Of a stretch of 64,000 nucleotides of DNA, positions 21,429-33,334 are shown in pieces. Numbering within the stretch: the first letter of the stretch is position 1; the number at the start of each line of letters is the position of its first letter. The stretch covers positions 39,492-103,491 of the forward strand of contig MZNV01001241.1 of assembly GCA_002081555.1 (NCBI GenBank). The letters run 5' to 3'. Below the pieces are notes generated by a model. The model did not search any database. It was not told the DNA's origin and saw only the letters and a program-made list of their open reading frames with translations. Origin of the DNA: Protostelium mycophagum (Eukaryota; Evosea; Variosea; Protosteliida; Protosteliaceae). Position numbers and translations under genes: made by a program.

Positions 21429-24400
21429 TTAGAAAGATCCTTGGTATTCCATCTCCTTTTTCCCATTCCTTTCTTCCAGTTTTCCGATGACGTATCCCTT
21501 CTCCCCGTTCTCTTCCAGTGTGCGCAACACTGCATCCACCTCCGATGACGTCACCACCATCACCAATCCTATTCCGCAGTTGAAAGTTCTGAGGATTTCT
21601 TCGTCAGAGATATTTCCCGCCTCCTTCAGCCACCGGAAGAGGGGGGGGAATGGCCAGGACCCCAGGGTCACGTGACCGGTGACGTCAGCCTTGTTGAACA
21701 CTCTTGGGATGTTGTCTGTGAAACCCCCTCCAGTGATGTGGGCGACGGCCTGGTGTCTTCAGAAATTTCCTGGAATCTTCAAAGAATTTTACCTTCACAC
21801 CAGAATGAGACTTGATGGCGGCAAGAACAGGCTTTACGTAGATCTTGGTGGGTGTCAAAAGCACCTCCCTGTGAGATTTCAATGAAATTTCAGTGGAATC
21901 AATCGTTGTAGATGGTCGAATCCTCACCCAAGTTTCTTTCCGGGAGCAAAAGGGGCCTCATCGTTATATGTGAGGGAGCACACTTTGGTCACAATGTGTC
22001 TGACGAGTGAGTAACCGTTGCTGTGGATACCAGAGGACGTCAATCCAATCATGACGTCACCAGCACCGACCTATACATCTCAGAAATGTCGTGGGAAAAT
22101 CTCGAGATTACCGCTCTGGGGAGCATCTGGTCACGCTCCACAACGGCCACGGCGAAACCGGCCAAATCGTATTCCCCGGGTCCGTAAAGACCTGGCATCT
22201 CGGCCGTCTCTCCTCCGATGAGCGCACAGTTGCTCTGCTTGCATCCAGTTCCGATTCCTGTTCCGGTTATTACCGTGTTTTTTTTTTTCACAAAAGATCT
22301 AAAAATACCTCGGACGACTTCTGCGGCGGATTTCACGTCCAGCTTTCCGGTGGCGAAATAGTCTAGGAAGAAGAGAGGCTCGGCTCCATGGGCCAATACG
22401 TCATTCACTGACATGGCGACCAAGTCGATTCCGATGGTGTCGTGGATTCCCATCTACAACAATTTATTTTTCACAGAAAAAATGAGAAAGTTTCCTTGAA
22501 AAGGAAAAGATTTTCATAATAAAGATTTGGATTTTTTTAAAATAAAAAATAATTCAAATAAATCCGAGGGAAAGGACCTCGTGAAAAAGACGTCTTCGAT
22601 ATGACATTATGATATCTTACCGTTTGTGCGATGATGAGCTTGGTACCGACACCGTCAGTACCTGAGACCAGTATGGGGTCTTTATATCCTAGTGGTTTCA
22701 AGTCAAACAGTCCTCCAAATCCTCCGATAACGGCGTCACATCCCAACCTATCATCTTCAGATCTTTCCAAGATCTTTCCGAGAATTTTCCAAGAATTTCT
22801 CGAGATATTTCATCTTCCAAATCTGACGAGCGGTTGTTACCGCGTTTTTATTCATAAATAAATCTCCACAACTCAACCCCAAATATGTCAAAAATGTCAG
22901 AATGACATACCTCTTGGTTTCCTTGGTGATGGGCTTGATGAGATCTACCAGATTGTTTCCAGAGTCAATGTCCACACCTGCATCCTTGTATGTCACCCCC
23001 TTCTTCTGCACACTGGCCGCTGACTTTCCGATGTCCTTTCTGTAGAAAGATCCTGATTTATTTAATTTTATTACTCATCTACAACGACCATCTTGAAAAT
23101 GGCTTGGCCAATCACAGGCACCACAAGTGTGACGTCACAGATTTTTTGAATCCCAGAACATTCACATCAGAATGAGACAGTCGCATTGAAATGAAATCGT
23201 CACATCAGAATGAAACTCACCCTCAAAAGAGATGCCCGGGAGAGCGTTGTAGATGGTATCCAAGGCCTCTTGGAGACTGTTTCCGGTGGCAGACACGTTA
23301 AGAACTCTTCCTCCGGCGGTAACTACCGCGCCTTGCTGGTTCAACGCGGTTCCCGCGTGAAATACCGTGACATTTTGGGCGAGCTTCTCCAACCCTTCGA
23401 TGACTTTTCCCTTGGGATAAGACCCCGGGTACCCCCCGGATGCGACTACAACGTTGGCCGCGTGGAGGTCTTTTTTAGTCTTTATCTCGATGGAGTCCAG
23501 ATGTCCCTCCACGCAAGCTGTCATGATCTGTGGGATGTGAGAATGACGTGGAGATGTGATGTTGTTACGTCGTAGAGATCGGTTTCCAATAGCAACAGGA
23601 CGGCTTGGGTCTCTGGGTCTCCGAATCTGCAGTTGTATTCTAATACCTATGATATCGTGAGTAAGACGCTCTGCCACCACATTGATTTCCAATAACATAG
23701 TACTTTTGGTTCATACGAGCAAAAGTGGTGATGACGTGTCATGATGTGTCACCTGTACACCCTTGACGTGATCTATTAATATACCAGCGTACAATAATCC
23801 CACGAAGGGTTTTCCCTCCTTTCTCATCCCGTCGATGGTTGGTTGTAGAACGCGAGTTTTTATTTCTTTGAGAAGGTTGTCGTTTGTGAGGGGAGAGGGA
23901 CAGAATGCACCCATACCTCCGGTATTGGGTCCGGTATCACCTGTCAATCGTGTCAATATGACATTCATTTGCAGATTGAGATTCTGAAATATTAATATAT
24001 TCTAGCTTTACTATGATATGGTGTACAACCAAAACTCGTGGCTACAAGCCACGCTCACACTCATGCTCGTTGTAGATGAGATAAACCCTACCTTCACCGA
24101 CTCTCTTGTGGTCTTGAGCTGGGGGGAGTGGGGTGACTGTGTATCCATCAGAAAAGGCGAATACGGAGAGCTCAGGGCCGACGAGGCGTTCTTCAATCAC
24201 CAAATCGTCCCCAGCGGCTCCAAATTCCCTGAAGTTTGGTCAGAATTTTCACAGAAAGTTCCATGGAAATTTCAGGAATTTCGACGATCAACCTTTCACA
24301 TCAACCTGTCAAATGACAGCTTTGAAATTTCACAGAGGATTCTGAACAAAACGATATCTCACTTGTTCACCATGATGTCTCGGACAGTGTCCTTGGCTTG

Positions 24401-25259
24401 TTGTAGATTCTCGGGTAAAATGACACCCTTTCCAGCAGCAAGTCCGGCCGCTTTGATTACGAGCCTGCTGGCGTCTGCTTTTTCAACGTGTTGTAGTGCC
24501 TCAGAATATTCACGGAAGATTCTGTAATCAGCAGTTGGGATATTGTGTCTCTTCATGAAGTCCTTGGAGAAGCTCTGGGAGATGTCAGATGACGTCATGA
24601 GGCACAAATTTTTGGGAAAGGGGGGATGACGTCACCTTGCTGGCCTCGATCTGTGCGGCCTTGGAAGAGGGACCGAAGCATGGGATTCCGATCTTCTTAA
24701 AGTACTCGGTGATTCCATCCACGAGAGGTTGTTCTGGGCCAACCACGACGAGGTCAACCTTTCTGAGTTAATATGATGATCTTTCATCTCGACAGAGATT
24801 GTGATTTTGCTGATTCAACACGAGATGTAAAGAGCTGCTGTGGCACGTAACATGTCTGATTGCTCAGTGGCAATATTTTTTCAACCAAGAGTGATCGATG
24901 TCCAAATCGAACGAAATCATGCTCATGATCTTGCTCGATTGATGACTTTGCCAACTCACGTGATTACCCTGAGCAAACCTTCCTAATCCTTCAAAGCTGT
25001 TAGGAGCTGCGCTGATGGGCACATTGAAAAGTTTGTCTATGAACTGTCAGAATCCCAAATGATATCATGAGGAAAGAATCACCTGTCTTTTGTGTTCCTC
25101 CGTTTCCAGGGGCTACATAGACGATCTCAACTTGGGGAGATTGTGCCAATTTCCTAATTGATGATTCAACCAGTGATGAGAATGAATAGAAAGTCGATGG
25201 ACATACCATGCTATGGCATGTTCTCTTCCTCCACTACCAATGAGCAGCACCTTCACCAT
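21429..25259 (-). CDS. Bifunctional phosphoribosylamine-glycine ligase / AIR synthetase (GARS-AIRS)
   Basis: Catalyses steps 2 and 5 of de novo purine synthesis. It starts [18 protein letters not shown], the conserved N terminus of PurD. The ATP-grasp part follows ([47 protein letters not shown]). The PurM half follows without a stop: [73 protein letters not shown] and [20 protein letters not shown], ending EMEYQGSF. At least ten introns. No GART (transformylase) domain follows, so the architecture is the two-domain form seen in fungi (ADE5,7) rather than the three-domain animal form. Introns at about 22260 and 22830 carry CGGT/ACCG palindromes. Cytosolic enzyme. Confidence 0.93.
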
Positions 25260-25465
25260 TTTCAGAAATCTGAAACTGAGAAAACTCCGTAATATTATCC
25301 GATAATCTACAACTATCTTCAAAATTTTAAATTTAATTTAATTTCATTTGAGAAGATGTTCTGTAGAACTAGTCTGAAAAAATCAGGATTCAGGAATACT
25401 TATCTATGATAATATCTTAGATTACAATAGAACCCAAAGTTGATGTCTAAATCTATTCTCATCAC

Positions 25466-25979
25466 ATGAACATGATGCTGTTTCGATCATTTTCGGACTT
25501 TAAATTAAAACCATTGATACCACATATAAAAGGAATAATTACCCCACTGGGATATTCTGGCGGGAAAGTTCCGGCGAAATCTATGAGACACCTACGAAAA
25601 GTCACCGAAATTTCACATCGTACGACCTCTCATCCTGTGATCAATCGCACTGATATGACCTGTACACGTCAGAAGATGTGTTCATGACCTATGAAGGAGG
25701 AAGAAGGTGATTTGCAATTGTTTAGGAATCTAGGCAAGAGAACTTATGAAATAAAATGCCAAACATGAGAGAGGTGTTCTTGCTTTTCCACGTCGTTATA
25801 AAAAATAATTGCTGTCAAAAATAATTCCTCAGTGTTTTTGTATTTTTTAAATCAGTGAAATTTCGTGGAAATATCTGCTCTGTATTCCAGGAACGTCAGG
25901 TCTGGCGTTGACCCACTTCTACACCATCTTTCAGAAATTCGAGAACACGGCGTGGAGACGAAGAGCAGATAAAGGAAAT
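25466..25979 (+). CDS. Possible small basic protein with organelle-type N terminus
   Basis: An open frame from 25466 (MNMMLFRSFSDFKLKPLIPH...GYSGGKVPAKSMRHLRK) has a hydrophobic/basic N terminus like a mitochondrial presequence. A likely donor near 25620 and an acceptor before 25671 give QDVFMTYEGGRR. After a second intron (donor 25707, acceptor about 25891) an exon continues to a stop. Its frame is ambiguous: NVRSGVDPLLHHL or TSGLALTHFYTIFQKF. The family is not recognised and the gene could be mis-modelled. Confidence 0.3.
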
Positions 25980-26200
25980 TAAACCTTGGGAGCTGCAGCC
26001 AACTTCTATTCTCTATTTTCAAAGAGTCTCAATACAGATTCTTCTGCTTTGATGTGGAACAAGCTATGGACCTTGGTGTGCATAGTAAGATGGGAAAGAA
26101 GGACCTGATCAAACTTGCTTCTCATCACATGTTTTCCAAAAAATACACAAAAGATAATTTCCCCTCGTGTAAATTTTCGGGTTCCAAAGATCTTGAAGAC

Positions 26201-28236
26201 ATGAGCGAGTAAGATTTGCAAACGTTTTATCCACTCACGATCTGCAGCCGCCGTGTCGATTTCCCTCCTGAAAAACAATCACCAAGTAATCTACTTCTGA
26301 ATGCTAATTGTTTTAACATTTTCCCAGTTCCTGGCATCTCTTTATACGATTACAATAGAAAGGCAAGAACACTACTGAATGATAATAGTACCACCAGTAT
26401 TCAGGTATGTAACAAGTTGATTTAATTTAATTGACGATTGGAGATCAGAAATTTGAACGTGGAGATAACATGTCCCATCTGTTTAGGCATTTTACACAAG
26501 ACATGCACAGTTATGGAATGCCTTCACAGATTTTGTCTCGATTGTATTGAGAGATGTCTCAGAACGGGGTCAGCTAGCTTTATATTAGTTTGTTTTAATT
26601 TTACACCAGAAAAAAGGAATGTCCTGCATGCCGAGTGAAATGTACTTCTCGAAGACATTTGAGACCGGATCCTTCATTTGATGGAATCATCGCCGCAGTC
26701 TATCCAGATCTAGAGGCATACGAGGCTAAAGAAGAGAAGGTATGTTCTTTATTGTACATTGAAAATGATTTTCCGCACAGGATGTGGAAGAGATCGCCAA
26801 GACTGTGATGAGTAAGAAAGTTTCGAATTATAGTTGTTCGGTTTCTCTGCAACTCCATGGAATCTTGTTTTGATCTTTGGCTTCTCAAACTTTTGATGCA
26901 TGCTCTTGGGATTTGTGACCGAGTGAAATCAATTTTTTTGTTCAGAGCTTCCGAAGTAAAATAATTCTTCAATGCATTTTGAATGGAATAAATCAATCGA
27001 AGTTATAATCTAGGACAGTCTAGAGGTTATCTTTGCCAAAGAGGTTTCGTGTTGATTGTTGGGACTGCGGCAAAGCCGAGAGCGGAGGTAATGCTTCTGC
27101 AGTAGACGTTGTCAACACATTATGAGGTGTACCAAATTGGATTCTGCAACAGAAATTAAATCTTGAAAATGCCATGAAAATCCTTATATCAATACAATCT
27201 GTCCATGATCATTATGATGATCTATAACAGGCCGCAGAACACTCGTGAATAGTGTTGAAGAGGGAAAGAGGAGACAAGCTATGGCCAAGCGTCTCACTCC
27301 AAAGGTGATCTCGTCTAAAATGATCGGCGCTCATTTCATTCCAGAGAAAGTCGACAGAGGACGAAGAAAGTCCTCGCCCCAAGTCAAAAGCACAAAAGTC
27401 AGACACGTCATCACGAGCCATTAACACGCCAACACCTAACATCATGTCGCCACCACCAATCAAGACGCCACCTCAGATGAAGACACCACCTCCTCAAATG
27501 AAGACACCGCCAACACCAGTAGACGCCAAGTCGTCTGCTCCAGCCAAAAACCAAGAACCCGTCCGTCTGATCCGGAATGATGAAGTGGGATGTGTGCTGT
27601 TGAAGCATCCTGATGAGCTGTCTCTGCCGCAGATGCAAAACAGATATCTTCGAGCCAACAAGAGCCTCAGCGTGAGACATATCTGCAAATTTCTCTCCAA
27701 GAAGCTGAACGACACGCCGAGGGCTTGGTCCGACTTTCAAATTTTCAAGACGGGGACAAATGTGCCACTGCGAGAAGACATGACTTTGGGACTTATAAAA
27801 TGCGAGGTGAGCCTCTTTCTGTTAATATGATCGTGAAGGATTAGCGTGACATTTTGGTGCGGCTGTGCTGCGGTTTCGTTGAAGGACGCCTTCTGGATAT
27901 CGGATTTTTAATCCGAATAAGATTGTGTCCTGCCGCTGCTTTATTGTAGCAGAGCTGCAGGATCATTCTAACTTGAATAATAGTTTGTACAAAACTGTTG
28001 CAGAGCTGCAAGTGACGCAAATTTTTTCGTATTAACATTATTTTGGCTTTTATTATCCCCTGACAGCTCTGCTGCATCACATTGTGCAATTATCCAAGCA
28101 AATAGTGAACGGAAATAATAACAAGTGATCCCATTTTCGTTTGTATTGTTTGGTTGATGATGTGCAGTGGAAGGAGTGGGGCGATATGCCTCTATACTAC
28201 AAACTCGTTCCAGTACTTCCCAAACCAAACTTTTGA
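26201..28236 (+). CDS. RING1/RNF2-like Polycomb E3 ligase with RAWUL domain
   Basis: Eight exons, about 350 residues. After the tiny first exon (MSD, 26201-26208) comes GISLYDYNRKARTLL, like the RING1 pre-RING helix. A C3HC4 RING follows: ITCPICLGILHKTCTVMECL, HRFCLDCIERCLRTG, KKECPACRVKCTSRR and then HLRPDPSFDGIIAAVYPDLE, which is diagnostic for the RING1/RING2 family. NSVEEGKRRQAMAKRL matches the conserved helix after the RING. A Pro/Lys-rich linker (repeated PPQMKTP) leads to a C-terminal RAWUL ubiquitin-like domain: EVGCVLLKHPDELSL, LRANKSLSVRHICKFLSKKL, WKEWGDMPLYYKLVPVLPKP. Known role of the family: H2A mono-ubiquitination in PRC1. Two introns are unusually long (about 26812-27230 and 27807-28167) and contain hairpin motifs. 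Confidence 0.85.
27944..28076. repeat. Clustered GCAGAGCTGC motifs inside a long intron
   Basis: Within the 360-nt last intron of the RING1-like gene, gcagagctgca occurs at about 27949 and 28003, and its reverse, cagctctgctgca, at about 28064. The copies can pair with one another. The same core appears at 4147 and 8472, outside coding sequence. Confidence 0.45.
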
Positions 28237-28325
28237 AATACAACTTCTGGAACCTGTTTGTATACAGAGACGATAAAAACCTAAGAAAAAAATAATAAAA
28301 ATAAAAATTTTTATATATATTTTAT

Positions 28326-29683
28326 TTACAACATTTGTTTGGGCTCCATGCTTTGTTCAATGTTCTGTGCAAATTTTTGCACTTGCGATGCGGTATATCT
28401 AGAGGATGGGCTGAAGGACAGCATCTTTTTGATCAATACCTTCATGCCTCTTGGCATGTTTTGGGGTAATTTTTGGCTCAGCAATTCATTCCTTCTTGCA
28501 TTAAAAGCCTCAGCAGAGAAGATCCCAGCTAGATCTACAGGGAGCATTTCTGTTGTAGTGAGCAGTTATCAAAATGAATTATAGAAGGTAATTACCTCCT
28601 GTGAATATCTCAAAGAAGGTAGCACCAAGGCTAAAGACGTCTGCTGCTGTTCCAAACTCGACACCTTGGGCCACTTCAGGTGCTGTACAACATCAGCAAC
28701 TTTTATTAAAAAAAAGACTTACCGATATAACCGAGTGTTCCGAGAGGAGACTGAAAGGTTTTGGCATCCTCAATGGAAGAGGCAAACCCAAAATCACAAT
28801 ATTTCACTTTTTTGTTGCGGAAGAGGATATTCTCTGTCTTGATGTCAAAGTGAATGTACCCAGCTTTATGGATTGTCGATGCCTTCTCGGCAAGATCTTT
28901 GCATATGTTCACTTTGGTCTTCATCGAGATCTTCTTTCTCTTTAAGAAGGAACTGAGTGATACTTGACATCTGTGCAATGTAAGACGCATTCATTAAAAG
29001 TGAAGACTTACAGTTCCATAAAAGAAAATAGCTTGTTGTGGGCTGTGCGAACTTCTAATATCTCCACAGCAACCAAATTATTGAAGCTCTGAATGTTCAA
29101 GTAGTTATTTACGTTTCTGCAAAGCGTTAATTTCTATAATCGTTATTCGAAATGATAAATACTTGATGGTTGTGTCGCCTTGAGGTGTCCCTTGTACACA
29201 GGGTTCTATTTTAACCGCATATAATTTCTTGTTGGACTTGTGTCGCACTTGTGCGACTAACCCAGATCCACCCTTTCCCAAGACCTTTTGGAATATTACA
29301 TTGGGAAAGTCATCCTGCCAACATGTTCCCCATTCAAATACAAAGGTGGCGACGGCTGTCATCTGTCAGCCTCTGAATAGCTCAAAGTACTCACGTGTTT
29401 TGTCAGATAACCGCTCGAAAACCTTGTATTCCTGGTTAAATATGAGTATGCACTCGCAAGATAATCTCTCTGGTGCTCGGACCATTCGGTAATTGGCAGT
29501 TGCTCTGGAGGGTTGAGATTAATCGAGTTCATCTACAACTTACCCTCGGTAAAGGATAGTAGGGACAACTCCGGTTGCACAGATGATAGCGGTTCCTCCA
29601 CCGTTTCTACAATTGTCAGATAAGATGTAAAGATATGGAATTACATACATCGAGAGGTATATGTTCCCTCTTTCTGGGCGCAT
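28326..29683 (-). CDS. Protein kinase, unclassified
   Basis: About eight exons; start complement at 29681-29683 (MRPERGNIYLSINGGGTAII). An N-terminal region of about 75 residues is unique. The kinase domain then begins with the Gly loop FQKVLGKGGSGLVAQVRHKS and ATP lysine (LYAVKIEP). The catalytic loop is HFDIKTENILF (catalytic Asp present, Arg of HRD replaced by Phe, a non-RD kinase). The DFG motif is CDFGFAS, followed by LGTLGYIGAPEVAQG and DVFSLGATFFEIF. The C lobe ends SFSPSSRYTASQVQKF. All core catalytic residues are present, so it is probably active on Ser/Thr. The subfamily is not recognised; the non-RD loop is shared with Wee1/Myt1-type and some plant kinases. No signal peptide or membrane helix is seen. 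Confidence 0.75.
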
Positions 29684-29814
29684 CGTTACAGTTGTATACG
29701 ACGTGACGACACACCGTGCTGACCCAAATGGGAATACGCTTCTGTGGGTGTCCTCATGAGCTTCTGTTGTAGGATTCGTAGGTGCCTCTACTTCGGCCTG
29801 TACAACGGGTGTAT

Positions 29815-31272
29815 CTACAATCTCAGGGGGGGAGAATGGTTGAGGGTTCTGGGTAACCTGGGGCTGTTATTGATGGGCGATATAAAGCAAGACTTCCTCG
29901 GTCTCACCTCTCCGTGTTGTCTAATCTTCTTGGAGGCGGTGTTGTCCTTGCTTTCAGACAGTCTTTTGCCGGTCAATTGTGGAGTTGCTGAAGCCAAAAC
30001 AGCCGGTGACATATGTCTCAGAACGATATTGTCCGGCGAGGTGACAGGTGTCTCAACTTCTGTTGTAGAGGGCACCTCTGTACAGGTTTCCTGCGATTCT
30101 TGTACCAGGAGCTCGGCCTATGAAAAGTTCAATCAATGTAATATAACAACATAAATACCTCTTCGTCTCTGAGGGCTCTTTCGATATTGGATAAATACAG
30201 CGCCTGATAAAGTAAGACCACACCAGACATATATAATGTACCTCCTCTATAGACTCCAAGGTATACTGTTCTCTGGTGATATTCTTGTTGGGGGAAGGAA
30301 CGGGAAGTTGCAATTCCGATTTCGGTACCTCTAAGGGTGCTCCAGCGTCAGTGTTGAGCACCTTGTAACGTAAGTCCCGGGTTCGAATCTGATCGCTCAC
30401 ATTTTTTAATTCTTCTGGGGGGTTGACCACCTTAGTCAACGCGGTGTGCAGGATCTCGCAAAGGATATGCTCCATCTTGCGGGATTGCAGTTGAAACCTC
30501 GCTGCAGCGAGGTCCTTCTCAGACTTCTCAGAGGTCTGTTCGGCCTTTGTGGCTCTCTCTTCGACCTGTAAGAGTCTCATCTCGGCCTTTAAGGCTCTGT
30601 CTTCTGCGGCTCTCTTCTCTTCCCTGAGGACCTGCAGTTCATCCTGCGAATACCTCAGAGGTGTCCGGTGAAATCAATGTGTCAGATCCTTACTCGAGAC
30701 ATGGAGAGCTGTTGTTGATCGGCGGTGACGGTGGCTTCTAATCTGATCTAAGAGAAGTTCGTGAGTCATTTCGAATCACCGATAATCAAATGGCTTACGA
30801 TCTTCCGGCAAGAGTTGAACCAGAGGACCAAGAGAAGGACGACGTAGAAATAAGGAGCAACCGCATAGACAATAGAGGTGGAGCCGGCCGGAGAAGTGGT
30901 ATGATCATCCATTTTAAAGACGATGAAGCGGGTGTCGTTCATGTTGGTAATGAACAGTTGGCTTAGCGCTTGGACCTTCTCGATGTCTGTAAGTTCGACA
31001 ACTTTGAAGGTACCAGCGGTGGAGCAGTTAAGAGAGTCGAGGATCGTTGCATTAGAGTTCTCGATGTTGCATTCAGCGGTAGAGCTTTGAGTGGCGGGTG
31101 AAGCCAAGGTGGGATCTTCTTGGGAGACACCCTGTGAGAACGCTTAGTTCATGTACCTCTTAAAATGAGGATGTATTATGATCGAAGAATGCAGAATGAG
31201 CCTCAGTACCTCCACAGGGAAGGTAAATGCGAGGACGATGAGGATCAGTAAGAAGCTGATCACGGTGTTCAT
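29815..31272 (-). CDS. Type I membrane protein with cytosolic coiled coil
   Basis: Six or seven exons. A signal peptide (MNTVISFLLILIVLAFTFP; start complement at 31270-31272) precedes a short lumenal/extracellular region with two Cys and several N-x-S/T sites (ECNIENSNATILDSLNCST). A transmembrane helix (SIVYAVAPYFYVVLLLVLWF) follows, then RKI. The cytosolic part is a long coiled coil (LREEKRAAEDRALKAEMRLL, EERATKAEQTSEKSEKDLAA). The tail is Ser/Thr/Pro-rich and basic (STTEVETPVTSPDNIVLRHM, PRLPRTLNHSPPLRL). No enzyme motif. It may be a receptor-like tether or organelle-cytoskeleton linker; no family recognised. Confidence 0.65.
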
Positions 31273-32153
31273 GTTGTGTAGTGTGTGTGTAAAGTTTGTA
31301 TTATGACCACTGTTCAACTAAATCAAAATTGTCGACGATTTTGCAGCCTTCCGATGAAATTCAGCTTCAATTCGTGTAAATTTGGAAGAAATTCTACACA
31401 ACGTCGACGACGCTGAGAAAAAAGACAATCCCCCTGCGACGTCGCACGTAAAAAATGACTCATTCTTCTGTGCAGCACGGTCACGCACAGGTACCCTCTG
31501 CCTCTATATTATACTAGCTTCGATAAGAATCGCCAGCTTTATCGGTGTATGATCTCGTACACCTTAAGCTTGAGGAGTCTTGTCTTGAAGGTGAAAGTAT
31601 TTTGTGTTTCTGGACCGAGAGCGAGCCTCGCAGAGCAGATACCTTCTTTTCGTTGCTGCTCACACCAGAAGGTGGTGTCAAAAGAGAGGGATGATGATCA
31701 CCTTCGTCCTGAATTAGATAGATCATGAGCCATTTCCTTCTCCAACCGCACTGACACCAACAATTCTACTTTATAAAGCTTTATGACTTTTAAAATTGTG
31801 ATCATTACAATGGCCCGCTTTCCTTGCCAACTCTCTTCTCATGTTCATTGGTAACTCTGTGAAGTCTTGGCAATGGTCCTTCCATCGATGAACAATAAAA
31901 ACTCCGAAACAAACGGAAGTAACCAGATCCCACTCTTAAAAACACGACCGTGGGTCAGTGGTGCACGGACCGTGGATCCGGTTTCCAACCACAAACGTAC
32001 ACCTCTTAAGACTGTAGAGTAGAAGCACTTACGTGTAGATAACTGCATAACGGAAATCATCGACCTGGGACACGAGCAATTTGAAAGTGAAGAAGGCGCA
32101 GTGATTTTGTTCCCTGGTTTGGGTGATCTACGGTCACCAAGAAAACGGCACCA
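31273..32153. other. Divergent intergenic region with one weak ORF
   Basis: An intronless minus frame at 31514-31726 (MIYLIQDEGDHHPSLLTPPS..., 70 residues, polar) could be a small protein but has no supporting feature. The remaining sequence is the likely promoter space of two divergent genes. Confidence 0.3.
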
Positions 32154-32910
32154 ATGGATGATCAAACCGAAGGCCTTTGTGCCGTAATACAATACCTAAA
32201 GACTATCAACCCAGAGAAAGCAGCAGAGTGAGTACCAACTCGCAGATCGATTTGATTCTTAATAGGTTTGAGAAGCTCTTGCAGACCTCGTTTGATCTCT
32301 CGTATTTTCAGACTCTGTTCATGTCTGGAGATTGGTACGTCCTAACCGATTATCTCTCAGTTTTTCTGAACTCCAAACGAACTATGGTGAGGAGATGATC
32401 AAAGAGAAGAACTCAAACGTTTAGGAATCGAAAACAGTCTTCTTTCTCATTTTCAGACAGAAATTAATGGAGTCATTTATGCGGTGAAATGTGCTCTCAT
32501 TTGCTCATCTGAAGTGTCGTACAGAAGGGACCGAAAAGCTTTTGCGGACATTTTCTCGAAGAGATCGATACACGCAGAAGTCCATGATTACACCGTATTG
32601 ATCAAAACATTATCGACTGCAGAGGGGTGAGCATTGCAATGCATAATCTCATTTTTTTATTTCTTTACAATTCCTCTGACCATGCCGTTTATAACATGCG
32701 TACGGTATGATACCGTGTTTCTCAACGGTAGCAACCGAGAAATTCTTCATCATCTGAAAATATCACAGAAAAAAAAGGGTGATAAGGCAATGGCTCGGTG
32801 TAGATATAGAGAGAGACCTCACGTTTCAACGCGTCAGGTTGCTGCTGGTTAAATTATTAAAAGACAAAATTTACAAGCCCACAGAATATATCTGTATATT
32901 AGAAAGGTAA
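32154..32910 (+). CDS. Stand-alone LisH/CTLH protein resembling the TOPLESS N-terminal domain
   Basis: Five exons give about 190 residues. A LisH-like start (EGLCAVIQYLKTINPEKAAE) is followed by a CTLH/CRA-type helical region: RFEKLLQTSFDLSYFQTLFM, SGDWYVLTDYLSVFLNSKRT, EINGVIYAVKCALICSSEVS and FADIFSKRSIHAEVHDYTVL. After a splice at about 32735 come NREILHHLKISQKKKGDKAM and then LLLVKLLKDKIYKPTEYICI with a stop (32908-32910). The order of FF/YF, G-x-W-x-x-x-x-x-Y-L, GD-x-x-x-AR and LLxxLK segments parallels the TOPLESS/Groucho-like corepressor tetramerisation domain. No WD40 repeats follow. The family link rests on my reading of pattern, not on alignment. Role: perhaps a co-repressor adaptor or CTLH ligase component. 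Confidence 0.55.
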
Positions 32911-32968
32911 ATTTCAAACAGACAGTAAGATGTCACGTTAGCTAGCGTGGAAATGCGGTATGATACCG
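32702..32968. repeat. Two copies of palindrome CGGTAT-G-ATACCG
   Basis: ACGGTAT-G-ATACCGT at 32702-32716 is perfect and lies in an intron just before an acceptor. CGGTAT-G-ATACCG at 32956-32968 lies at the start of the next gene, where it encodes MRYDTV. The 13 core bases are identical in both copies, 254 bp apart. Confidence 0.6.
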
Positions 32969-33240
32969 TGCAGAGAAATCGCAGAAAATACGTGATTTTA
33001 TGCTGCGGAATAATCATTTTATTATGGCGAATTATCCTGAATTTAAACAGAGGACCGCCGAAAAAAATCAAAAAGATCGTTGTAAACGACAAGATCGATG
33101 ATATCTCAAAATATCTCAACGATCTTGTGTCAGAGGTCGAAATAGATCTATCTGAAATCTCCAAAACTAAAATCGTGCCAAAGACACCGAACGAAGAGCT
33201 GCACGATCAATGTGCTGAATTCGTATTTGTCTCAAAATAA
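32947..33240 (+). CDS. Small single-pass membrane protein, 97 aa
   Basis: Intronless frame: a short basic N terminus (MEMRYDTVQRNRRKY), one helix (VILCCGIIILLWRIILNL) and a basic then acidic soluble part (PPKKIKKIVVNDKIDDISKY, LVSEVEIDLSEISKTKIVPK). It lies 36 bp after the CTLH stop on the same strand. It could in principle be its last exon, but the splice frame does not support that. Family unknown. The positive-inside rule suggests an N-in orientation with flanking positive charges on both sides. Confidence 0.5.
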   Translation: MEMRYDTVQRNRRKYVILCCGIIILLWRIILNLNRGPPKKIKKIVVNDKIDDISKYLNDLVSEVEIDLSEISKTKIVPKTPNEELHDQCAEFVFVSK

Positions 33241-33334
33241 AGAGAAAGAATTTAAAATATATGATACATGAATATTGAAAAATGTCGCATTTCTTAATAT
33301 ATTTATATAAAACTTGCCTACATTTTTTTTTTTT

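Noticed and set aside
26006-26278. 90-codon minus frame upstream of the RING1-like gene
   Set aside because: Covers the 5' region and first two exons of RING1-like in antisense; no recognisable domain.
30365-30395. GGTTCGAATC stretch resembling a tRNA B-box
   Set aside because: It lies in a coding exon of the coiled-coil gene and has no A-box or cloverleaf around it.
31960-32010. TGGGTCAGTGGT...GGTTTCCAACC tRNA-like run
   Set aside because: Box spacing is too short and no stems pair; not a tRNA.
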